DNA from: Auanema rhodensis
Taxonomy: Eukaryota; Nematoda; Chromadorea; Rhabditida; Rhabditidae
DNA: 64,000 nt
NCBI GenBank assembly: GCA_964057225.1
Contig: OZ059900.1
Coordinates: 8,256,501 to 8,320,500 of the forward strand
Direction of reading: 5' to 3'
Each line of letters begins with the position of its first letter. Within the stretch, counting starts at the first letter, position 1. Made by a program: the position numbers and the translations under genes. This document shows, one piece after another, positions 53,192 through 64,000 of the stretch. The notes beneath the pieces were generated by a model. That model was not told where the DNA came from. It ran no database searches and worked only from the letters and a program-made list of their open reading frames with translations.

Positions 53192-56100
53192 TTGACTATT
53201 TTTACATATATATGTTCAATTTTAACCACTTTGGTCAAAAAGGACCGAAAATATCAAGAATTATTGGTTTTTTGGGGATTGAAGGGCATTTTGGCAAAAT
53301 CAGTCAAACTTTTGATCTTAAGCATATTTTTTTCTTCTAAAACGACTAAATGTATGGAATACTGTCATAGAATGTTGATAGAGGTGTATTTTGCACGAAT
53401 ATCGAAACTGATTGAAATATGGGCCTTTTTATGCTCAAAACGCCATATATTCAACGATTTTGGGTACAAAACATGTGAAAACTGTATGTTTTGATCAGAC
53501 CCTTTGAGATATGGATTTGAAATTCAGGATTCATAAACTTCGACTATTTTCACATATATATGTCCAATTTTAACCACTTTGGTCAAAAAGGACCGAAAAT
53601 ATCAAGAATTATTGGTTTTTTGGGGTTTGAAGGGCATTTTGGCTAAATCAGTCAAACTTTTGATCTTAAGCATATTTTTTTTTTCTAAAACGACTAAATG
53701 TATGAAATACTGTCATAGAATGTTCATATAGGTGTATTTTGCACGAATATCAAAACTGATTGAAATATGGGCCTTTTTATGCTCAAAACGCCATATATTC
53801 AACGATTTTGGGTACAAAACATGTGAAAACTGTATGTTTTGATCAGACCCTTTGAGATATGGATTTGAAATTCAGGATTCATAAACTTTGACTATTTTTA
53901 CATATTTATGTCCAATTTTAACCACTTTGGTCAAAAAGGACCGAAAATATCAAGAATTATTGGTTTTTTGGGGTTTGAAGGACATTTTGGCTAAATCAGT
54001 CAAACTTTTGATCTTAAGCATATTTTTTTCTTCTAAAACGACTAAATGTATGAAATACTGTCATAGAATGTTCATATAGGTGTATTTTGCACGAATATCA
54101 AAACTGATTGAAATATGGGCCTTTTTATGCTCAAAACGCCATATATTCAACGATTTTGGGTACAAAACATGTGAAAACTGTATGTTTTGATCAGACCCTT
54201 TGAGATATGGATTTGAAATTCAGGATTCATAAACTTTGACTATTTTTACATATATATGTTCAATTTTAACCACTTTGGTCAAAAAGGACCGAAAATATCA
54301 AGAATTATTGGTTTTTTGGGGTTTGAAGGGCATTTTGGCTAAATCAGTCAAACTTTTGATCTTAAGCATATTTTTTTTTTCTAAAACGACTAAATGTATG
54401 AAATACTGTCATAGAATGTTCATATAGGTGTATTTTGCACGAATATCAAAACTGATTGAAATATGGGCCTTTTTATGCTCAAAACGCCATATATTCAACG
54501 ATTTTGGGTACAAAACATGTGAAAACTGTATGTTTTGATCAGACCCTTTGAGATATGGATTTGAAATTCAGGATTCATAAACTTTGACTATTTTTACATA
54601 TATATGTCCAATTTTAACCACTTTGGTCAAAAAGGACCGAAAATATCAAGAATTATTGGTTTTTTGGGGTTTGAAGGACATTTTGGCTAAATCAGTCAAA
54701 CTTTTGATCTTAAGCATATTTTTTTCTTCTAAAACGACTAAATGTATGAAATACTGTCATAGAATGTTCATATAGGTGTATTTTGCACGAATATCAAAAC
54801 TGATTGAAATATGGGCCTTTTTATGCTCAAAACGCCATATATTCAACGATTTTGGGTACAAAACATGTGAAAACTGTATGTTTTGATCAGACCCTTTGAG
54901 ATATGGATTTGAAATTCAGGATTCATAAACTTTGACTATTTTTACATATATATGTTCAATTTTAACCACTTTGGTCAAAAAGGACCGAAAATATCAAGAA
55001 TTATTGGTTTTTTGGGGATTGAAGGGCATTTTGGCAAAATCAGTCAAACTTTTGATCTTAAGCATATTTTTTTCTTCTAAAACGACTAAATGTATGGAAT
55101 ACTGTCATAGAATGTTGATAGAGGTGTATTTTGCACGAATATCGAAACTGATTGAAATATGGGCCTTTTTATGCTCAAAACGCCATATATTCAACGATTT
55201 TGGGTACAAAACATGTGAAAACTGTATGTTTTGATCAGACCCTTTGAGATATGGATTTGAAATTCAGGATTCATAAACTTTGACTATTTTTACATATATA
55301 TGTCCAATTTTAACCACTTTGGTCAAAAAGGACCGAAAATATCAAGAATTATTGGTTTTTTGGGGTTTGAAGGACATTTTGGCTAAATCAGTCAAACTTT
55401 TGATCTTAAGCATATTTTTTTCTTCTAAAACGACTAAATGTATGAAATACTGTCATAGAATGTTCATATAGGTGTATTTTGCACGAATATCAAAACTGAT
55501 TGAAATATGGGCCTTTTTATGCTCAAAACGCCATATATTCAACGATTTTGGGTACAAAACATGTGAAAACTGTATGTTTTGATCAGACCCTTTGAGATAT
55601 GGATTTAAAATTCAGGATTCATAAACTTTGACTATTTTTACATAAATATGTTCAATTTTAACCACTTTGGTCAAAAAGGACCGAAAATATCAAGAATTAT
55701 TGGTTTTTTGGGGATTGAAGGGCATTTTGGCAAAATCAGTCAAACTTTTGATCTTAAGCATATTTTTTTCTTCTAAAACAACTAAATGTATGAAATACTG
55801 TCATAGAATGTTCATATAGGTGTATTTTGCACGAATATCAAAACTGATTGAAATATGGGCCTTTTTATGCTCAAAACGCCATATATTCAACGATTTTGGG
55901 TACAAAACATGTGAAAACTGTATGTTTTGATCAGACCCTTTGAGATATGGATTTAAAATTCAGGATTCATAAACTTTGACTATTTTTACATAAATATGTT
56001 CAATTTTAACCACTTTGGTCAAAAAGGACCGAAAATATCAAGAATTATTGGTTTTTTGGGGATTGAAGGGCATTTTGGCAAAATCAGTCAAACTTTTGAT

Positions 56101-57019
56101 CTTAAGCATATTTTTTTCTTCTAAAACGACTAAATGTATGAAATACTGTCATAGAATGTTCATATAGGTGTATTTTGCACGAATATCAAAACTGATTGAA
56201 ATATGGGCCTTTTTATGCTCAAAACGCCATATATTCAACGATTTTGGGTACAAAACATGTGAAAACTGTATGTTTTGATCAGACCCTTTGAGATATGGAT
56301 TTGAAATTCAGGATTCATAAACTTTGACTATTTTTACATGTTTATGTCCAATTTTAACCACTTTGGTCAAAAAGGACCGAAAATATCAAGAATTATTGGT
56401 TTTTTGGGGTTTGAAGGACATTTTGGCTAAATCAGTCAAACTTTTGATCTTAAGCATATTTTTTTCTTCTAAAACGACTAAATGTATGAAATACTGTCAT
56501 AGAATGTTCATATAGGTGTATTTTGCACGAATATCAAAACTGATTGAAATATGGGCCTTTTTATGCTCAAAACGCCATATATTCAACGATTTTGGGTACA
56601 AAACATGTGAAAACTGTATGTTTTGATCAGACCCTTTGAGATATGGATTTGAAATTCAGGATTCATAAACTTTGACTATTTTTACATAAATATGTTCAAT
56701 TTTAACCACTTTGGTCAAAAAGGACCGAAAATATCAAGAATTATTGGTTTTTTGGGGTTTGAAGGGCATTTTGGCAAAATCAGTCAAACTTTTGATCCTA
56801 AGCATATTTTTTTCTTCTAAAACGACTAAATGTATGAAATACTGTCATAGAATGTTCATATAGGTGTATTTTGCACGAATATCAAAACTGATTGAAATAT
56901 GGGCCTTTTTATGCTCAAAACGCCATATATTCAACGATTTTGGGTACAAAACATGTGAAAACTGTATGTTTTGATCAGACCCTTTGAGATATGGATTTGA
57001 AATTCAGGATTTATAAACT
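53192..57019 (+). repeat. 11-monomer region, third partial copy then divergence
   Basis: The first three monomers match block 7's start (48319, 48667, 49015) at a 4873 bp offset, including atttatgtcc near 53904. The order then departs. A 10-T monomer with gttcaat (54236) follows, then ggacatt and ttgatagagg monomers. Two consecutive acataaatatg monomers preceded by ggatttaaaattc (near 55607 and 55954) come next, then an atgtttatgtcc monomer (56324) that looks derived from the atttatgtcc allele. A private gatcctaag near 56796 removes the cttaag site. Confidence 0.75.
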
Positions 57020-57715
57020 TTGACTATTTTTACATATATATGTTCAATTTTAACCACTTTGGTCAAAAAGGACCGAAAATATCAAGAATTATTGGTTTTT
57101 TGGGGATTGAAGGGCATTTTGGCAAAATCAGTCAAACTTTTGATCTTAAGCATATTTTTTTCTTCTAAAACGACTAAATGTATGGAATACTGTCATAGAA
57201 TGTTGATAGAGGTGTATTTTGCACGAATATCGAAACTGATTGAAATATGGGCCTTTTTATGCTCAAAACGCCATATATTCAACGATTTTGGGTACAAAAC
57301 ATGTGAAAACTGTATGTTTTGATCAGACCCTTTGAGATATGGATTTGAAATTCAGGATTTATAAACTTTGACTATTTTTACATATATATGTTCAATTTTA
57401 ACCACTTTGGTCAAAAAGGACCGAAAATATCAAGAATTATTGGTTTTTTGGGGATTGAAGGGCATTTTGGCAAAATCAGTCAAACTTTTGATCTTAAGCA
57501 TATTTTTTTCTTCTAAAACGACTAAATGTATGGAATACTGTCATAGAATGTTGATAGAGGTGTATTTTGCACGAATATCGAAACTGATTGAAATATGGGC
57601 CTTTTTATGCTCAAAACGCCATATATTCAACGATTTTGGGTACAAAACATGTGAAAACTGTATGTTTTGATCAGACCCTTTGAGATATGGATTTGAAATT
57701 CAGGATTCATAAACT
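57020..57715 (+). repeat. tandem duplication of a single monomer
   Basis: The monomers at 57020 and 57368 read as identical ttgatagagg/atcgaaac copies. Both are preceded by a private caggatttataaac change (near 57006 and 57354) not seen elsewhere. The shared private change places the duplication after that mutation. Confidence 0.8.
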
Positions 57716-60700
57716 TCGACTATTTTTACATATATATGTCCAATTTTAACCACTTTGGTCAAAAAGGACCGAAAATATCAAGAATTATTGGTTTTTTGGG
57801 GTTTGAAGGGCATTTTGGCTAAATCAGTCAAACTTTTGATCTTAAGCATATTTTTTTTTTCTAAAACGACTAAATGTATGAAATACTGTCATAGAATGTT
57901 CATATAGGTGTATTTTGCACGAATATCAAAACTGATTGAAATATGGGCCTTTTTATGCTCAAAACGCCATATATTCAACGATTTTGGGTACAAAACATGT
58001 GAAAACTGTATGTTTTGATCAGACCCTTTGAGATATGGATTTGAAATTCAGGATTCATAAACTTTGACTATTTTTACATATATATGTCCAATTTTAACCA
58101 CTTTGGTCAAAAAGGACCGAAAATATCAAGAATTATTGGTTTTTTGGGGTTTGAAGGACATTTTGGCTAAATCAGTCAAACTTTTGATCTTAAGCATATT
58201 TTTTTCTTCTAAAACGACTAAATGTATGAAATACTGTCATAGAATGTTCATATAGGTGTATTTTGCACGAATATCAAAACTGATTGAAATATGGGCCTTT
58301 TTATGCTCAAAACGCCATATATTCAACGATTTTGGGTACAAAACATGTGAAAACTGTATGTTTTGATCAGACCCTTTGAGATATGGATTTGAAATTCAGG
58401 ATTCATAAACTTTGACTATTTTTACATATATATGTCCAATTTTAACCACTTTGGTCAAAAAGGACCGAAAATATCAAGAATTATTGGTTTTTTGGGGATT
58501 GAAGGGCATTTTGGCAAAATCAGTCAAACTTTTGATCTTAAGCATATTTTTTTCTTCTAAAACGACTAAATGTATGAAATACTGTCATAGAATGTTCATA
58601 TAGGTGTATTTTGCACGAATATCAAAACTGATTGAAATATGGGCCTTTTTATGCTCAAAACGCCATATATTCAACGATTTTGGGTACAAAACATGTGAAA
58701 ACTGTATGTTTTGATCAGACCCTTTGAGATATGGATTTGAAATTCAGGATTCATAAACTTTGACTATTTTTACATATATATGTCCAATTTTAACCACTTT
58801 GGTCAAAAAGGACCGAAAATATCAAGAATTATTGGTTTTTTGGGGTTTGAAGGGCATTTTGGCAAAATCAGTCAAACTTTTGATCTTAAGCATATTTTTT
58901 TCTTCTAAAACAACTAAATGTATGAAATACTGTCATAGAATGTTCATATAGGTGTATTTTGCACGAATATCAAAACTGATTGAAATATGGGCCTTTTTAT
59001 GCTCAAAACGCCATATATTCAACGATTTTGGGTACAAAACATGTGAAAACTGTATGTTTTGATCAGACCCTTTGAGATATGGATTTAAAATTCAGGATTC
59101 ATAAACTTTGACTATTTTTACATAAATATGTTCAATTTTAACCACTTTGGTCAAAAAGGACCGAAAATATCAAGAATTATTGGTTTTTTGGGGATTGAAG
59201 GGCATTTTGGCAAAATCAGTCAAACTTTTGATCTTAAGCATATTTTTTTCTTCTAAAACGACTAAATGTATGGAATACTGTCATAGAATGTTGATAGAGG
59301 TGTATTTTGCACGAATATCGAAACTGATTGAAATATGGGCCTTTTTATGCTCAAAACGCCATATATTCAACGATTTTGGGTACAAAACATGTGAAAACTG
59401 TATGTTTTGATCAGACCCTTTGAGATATGGATTTGAAATTCAGGATTCATAAACTTCGACTATTTTTACATATATATGTCCAATTTTAACCACTTTGGTC
59501 AAAAAGGACCGAAAATATCAAGAATTATTGGTTTTTTGGGGTTTGAAGGGCATTTTGGCTAAATCAGTCAAACTTTTGATCTTAAGCATATTTTTTTTTT
59601 CTAAAACGACTAAATGTATGAAATACTGTCATAGAATGTTCATATAGGTGTATTTTGCACGAATATCAAAACTGATTGAAATATGGGCCTTTTTATGCTC
59701 AAAACGCCATATATTCAACGATTTTGGGTACAAAACATGTGAAAACTGTATGTTTTGATCAGACCCTTTGAGATATGGATTTGAAATTCAGGATTCATAA
59801 ACTTTGACTATTTTTACATATATATGTCCAATTTTAACCACTTTGGTCAAAAAGGACCGAAAATATCAAGAATTATTGGTTTTTTGGGGTTTGAAGGACA
59901 TTTTGGCTAAATCAGTCAAACTTTTGATCTTAAGCATATTTTTTTCTTCTAAAACGACTAAATGTATGAAATACTGTCATAGAATGTTCATATAGGTGTA
60001 TTTTGCACGAATATCAAAACTGATTGAAATATGGGCCTTTTTATGCTCAAAACGCCATATATTCAACGATTTTGGGTACAAAACATGTGAAAACTGTATG
60101 TTTTGATCAGACCCTTTGAGATATGGATTTGAAATTCAGGATTCATAAACTTTGACTATTTTTACATATATATGTCCAATTTTAACCACTTTGGTCAAAA
60201 AGGACCGAAAATATCAAGAATTATTGGTTTTTTGGGGATTGAAGGGCATTTTGGCAAAATCAGTCAAACTTTTGATCTTAAGCATATTTTTTTCTTCTAA
60301 AACGACTAAATGTATGAAATACTGTCATAGAATGTTCATATAGGTGTATTTTGCACGAATATCAAAACTGATTGAAATATGGGCCTTTTTATGCTCAAAA
60401 CGCCATATATTCAACGATTTTGGGTACAAAACATGTGAAAACTGTATGTTTTGATCAGACCCTTTGAGATATGGATTTGAAATTCAGGATTCATAAACTT
60501 TGACTATTTTTACATATATATGTCCAATTTTAACCACTTTGGTCAAAAAGGACCGAAAATATCAAGAATTATTGGTTTTTTGGGGTTTGAAGGGCATTTT
60601 GGCAAAATCAGTCAAACTTTTGATCTTAAGCATATTTTTTTCTTCTAAAACAACTAAATGTATGAAATACTGTCATAGAATGTTCATATAGGTGTATTTT

Positions 60701-60847
60701 GCACGAATATCAAAACTGATTGAAATATGGGCCTTTTTATGCTCAAAACGCCATATATTCAACGATTTTGGGTACAAAACATGTGAAAACTGTATGTTTT
60801 GATCAGACCCTTTGAGATATGGATTTGAAATTCAGGATTCATAAACT
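57716..60847 (+). repeat. 4-monomer run repeated at 5-monomer spacing
   Basis: The runs 57716-59107 and 59456-60847 have the same order: a 10-T cttcgact monomer, a ggacatt monomer, a ggattg monomer and a caactaaatg monomer. A ttgatagagg monomer with acataaatatg (59108) lies between them, giving a 1740 bp period. The fifth position after the second run is instead a ggacatt monomer (60848). This is a partial five-monomer duplication with one end changed. Confidence 0.7.
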
Positions 60848-63800
60848 TTGACTATTTTTACATATATATGTCCAATTTTAACCACTTTGGTCAAAAAGGA
60901 CCGAAAATATCAAGAATTATTGGTTTTTTGGGGTTTGAAGGACATTTTGGCTAAATCAGTCAAACTTTTGATCTTAAGCATATTTTTTTCTTCTAAAACG
61001 ACTAAATGTATGAAATACTGTCATAGAATGTTCATATAGGTGTATTTTGCACGAATATCAAAACTGATTGAAATATGGGCCTTTTTATGCTCAAAACGCC
61101 ATATATTCAACGATTTTGGGTACAAAACATGTGAAAACTGTATGTTTTGATCAGACCCTTTGAGATATGGATTTAAAATTCAGGATTCATAAACTTTGAC
61201 TATTTTTACATAAATATGTTCAATTTTAACCACTTTGGTCAAAAAGGACCGAAAATATCAAGAATTATTGGTTTTTTGGGGATTGAAGGGCATTTTGGCA
61301 AAATCAGTCAAACTTTTGATCTTAAGCATATTTTTTTCTTCTAAAACGACTAAATGTATGAAATACTGTCATAGAATGTTCATATAGGTGTATTTTGCAC
61401 GAATATCAAAACTGATTGAAATATGGGCCTTTTTATGCTCAAAACGCCATATATTCAACGATTTTGGGTACAAAACATGTGAAAACTGTATGTTTTGATC
61501 AGACCCTTTGAGATATGGATTTGAAATTCAGGATTCATAAACTTTGACTATTTTTACATAAATATGTTCAATTTTAACCACTTTGGTCAAAAAGGACCGA
61601 AAATATCAAGAATTATTGGTTTTTTGGGGTTTGAAGGGCATTTTGGCTAAATCAGTCAAACTTTTGATCTTAAGCATATTTTTTTCTTCTAAAACGACTA
61701 AATGTATGAAATACTGTCATAGAATGTTCATATAGGTGTATCTTGCACGAATATCAAAACTGATTGAAATATGGGCCTTTTTATGCTCAAAACGCCATAT
61801 ATTCAACGATTTTGGGTACAAAACATGTGAAAACTGTATGTTTTGATCAGACCCTTTGAGATATGGATTTGAAATTCAGGATTCATAAACTTTGACTATT
61901 TTTACATATATATGTTCAATTTTAACCACTTTGGTCAAAAAGGACCGAAAATATCAAGAATTATTGGTTTTTTGGGGATTGAAGGGCATTTTGGCAAAAT
62001 CAGTCAAACTTTTGATCTTAAGCATATTTTTTTCTTCTAAAACGACTAAATGTATGGAATACTGTCATAGAATGTTGATAGAGGTGTATTTTGCACGAAT
62101 ATCGAAACTGATTGAAATATGGGCCTTTTTATGCTCAAAACGCCATATATTCAACGATTTTGGGTACAAAACATGTGAAAACTGTATGTTTTGATCAGAC
62201 CCTTCGAGATATGGATTTGAAATTCAGGATTCATAAACGTTGACTATTTTTACATATATATGTCCAATTTTAACCACTTTGGTCAAAAAGGACCGAAAAT
62301 ATCAAGAATTATTGGTTTTTTGGGGTTTGAAGGGCATTTTGGCTAAATCAGTCAAACTTTTGATCTTAAGCATATTTTTTTCTTCTAAAACGACTAAATG
62401 TATGAAATACTGTCATAGAATGTTCATATAGGTGTATTTTGCACGAATATCAAAACTGATTGAAATATGGGCCTTTTTATGCTCAAAACGCCATATATTC
62501 AACGATTTTGGGTACAAAACATGTGAAAACTGTATGTTTTGATCAGACCCTTTGAGATATGGATTTGAAATTCAGGATTCATAAACGTTGACTATTTTTA
62601 CATATATATGTCCAATTTTAACCACTTTGGTCAAAAAGGACCGAAAATATCAAGAATTATTGGTTTTTTGGGGTTTGAAGGACATTTTGGCTAAATCAGT
62701 CAAACTTTTGATCTTAAGCATATTTTTTTCTTCTAAAACGACTAAATGTATGAAATACTGTCATAGAATGTTCATATAGGTGTATTTTGCACGAATATCA
62801 AAACTGATTGAAATATGGGCCTTTTTATGCTCAAAACGCCATATATTCAACGATTTTGGGTACAAAACATGTGAAAACTGTATGTTTTGATCAGACCCTT
62901 TGAGATATGGATTTGAAATTCAGGATTCATAAACTTTGACTATTTTTACATATATATGTCCAATTTTAACCACTTTGGTCAAAAAGGACCGAAAATATCA
63001 AGAATTATTGGTTTTTTGGGGATTGAAGGGCATTTTGGCAAAATCAGTCAAACTTTTGATCTTAAGCATATTTTTTTCTTCTAAAACGACTAAATGTATG
63101 AAATACTGTCATAGAATGTTCATATAGGTGTATTTTGCACGAATATCAAAACTGATTGAAATATGGGCCTTTTTATGCTCAAAACGCCATATATTCAACG
63201 ATTTTGGGTACAAAACATGTGAAAACTGTATGTTTTGATCAGACCCTTTGAGATATGGATTTGAAATTCAGGATTCATAAACTTTGACTATTTTTACATA
63301 TATATGTCCAATTTTAACCACTTTGGTCAAAAAGGACCGAAAATATCAAGAATTATTGGTTTTTTGGGGTTTGAAGGGCATTTTGGCTAAATCAGTCAAA
63401 CTTTTGATCTTAAGCATATTTTTTTTTTCTAAAACGACTAAATGTATGAAATACTGTCATAGAATGTTCATATAGGTGTATTTTGCACGAATATCAAAAC
63501 TGATTGAAATATGGGCCTTTTTATGCTCAAAACGCCATATATTCAACGATTTTGGGTACAAAACATGTGAAAACTGTATGTTTTGATCAGACCCTTTGAG
63601 ATATGGATTTGAAATTCAGGATTCATAAACTTTGACTATTTTTACATATATATGTCCAATTTTAACCACTTTGGTCAAAAAGGACCGAAAATATCAAGAA
63701 TTATTGGTTTTTTGGGGTTTGAAGGACATTTTGGCTAAATCAGTCAAACTTTTGATCTTAAGCATATTTTTTTCTTCTAAAACGACTAAATGTATGAAAT

Positions 63801-64000
63801 ACTGTCATAGAATGTTCATATAGGTGTATTTTGCACGAATATCAAAACTGATTGAAATATGGGCCTTTTTATGCTCAAAACGCCATATATTCAACGATTT
63901 TGGGTACAAAACATGTGAAAACTGTATGTTTTGATCAGACCCTTTGAGATATGGATTTGAAATTCAGGATTCATAAACTTTGACTATTTTTACATATATA

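Larger units (their letters stand above)
1..64000 (+). repeat. 348 bp tandem satellite array, about 184 monomers
   Basis: The same roughly 348 bp sequence repeats head to tail from the first base to the last, always in the same orientation. From the first full monomer at 298 to the last start at 63980 there are 183 periods. That interval is 2 bp shorter than 183 x 348, fully explained by five 1-bp deletions, one 2-bp insertion and one 1-bp insertion. Copies differ by only a few substitutions, mostly at recurring diagnostic sites. Both window ends lie inside a monomer, so the array is longer than 64 kb. No unique sequence, transposon, RNA gene or credible coding region interrupts it. Such arrays are typical of eukaryotic centromeric or pericentromeric heterochromatin; that location is an inference. 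The satellite family and the species are not recognised. Confidence 0.98.
57020..64000 (+). repeat. 20-monomer tail with local duplications, cut by window end
   Basis: This stretch has ordinary 348 bp monomers in an order that does not copy blocks 6 or 7 one to one. It holds a duplicated single monomer (57020-57715) and a near-identical four-monomer run repeated at a 1740 bp spacing. It also has further ggatttaaaattc copies (near 59085 and 61171), a gtatcttgc change near 61738, cccttcgag near 62201 and paired aacgttgact changes at 62237 and 62585. The last 21 bases start another monomer, so the array continues to the right. Confidence 0.8.

Noticed and set aside
1-64000. CRISPR array
   Set aside because: The repeat unit is 348 bp with no alternation of short repeats and unique spacers, and the copies differ by only a few bases.
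1-64000. Long tandem array of transposons or LTRs
   Set aside because: No terminal inverted repeats, target-site duplications, polypurine tract or reverse transcriptase or transposase coding sequence is seen, and monomers abut without gaps.
1-64000. Assignment to a named satellite family or species
   Set aside because: I do not recognise the monomer. A search of the consensus against repeat and genome databases would decide this and cannot be run here.

Overview
The whole 64 kb window is one uninterrupted tandem satellite DNA array. The monomer is 348 bp (about 30% G+C, counted by hand in the first copy) and is repeated head to tail in one orientation about 184 times. The array runs off both ends of the window. 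I see no gene, RNA gene, transposon insertion, inversion or unique spacer. Length, copy number and higher-order organisation point to eukaryotic heterochromatin, centromeric or pericentromeric. Nothing in the sequence identifies the species, and I do not recognise the monomer as a named satellite family. The monomer equals two 174 bp units, close to two nucleosome repeat lengths. Weak internal similarity suggests it also descends from three ancestral units of about 116 bp.

Layout, using a monomer phase that starts at the conserved actttgactattttt segment (first full copy at 298). (1) 298-16300: three higher-order blocks of 16, 16 and 14 monomers, starting at 298, 5865 and 11431 and sharing private markers. 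(2) 16301-29874: two related stretches offset by 22 monomers, rich in 3-monomer sub-repeats that carry a ctgaatc variant. (3) 29875-43098: a 15-monomer block, a rearranged 14-monomer copy of it, and a 9-monomer remnant. (4) 43099-64000: a 15-monomer block, a 14-monomer copy, then a more shuffled 31-monomer tail. Nearly all copies are exactly 348 bp. The exceptions I found are five monomers of 347 bp, all before 15.6 kb, one of 350 bp and one of 349 bp.

Nothing here works together as genes. The structure is a record of unequal exchange and gene conversion: duplicated single monomers, dimers, trimers, 4-mers and 14-16-mers, plus chimeric monomers at block junctions. Short open frames of 63-100 codons recur on the + strand only because 348 is divisible by 3. 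I do not regard them as genes. I found no novel gene system. The points worth checking are the higher-order structure, the possible trimeric origin of the monomer, regional variant gradients and a weak CENP-B-box-like motif.
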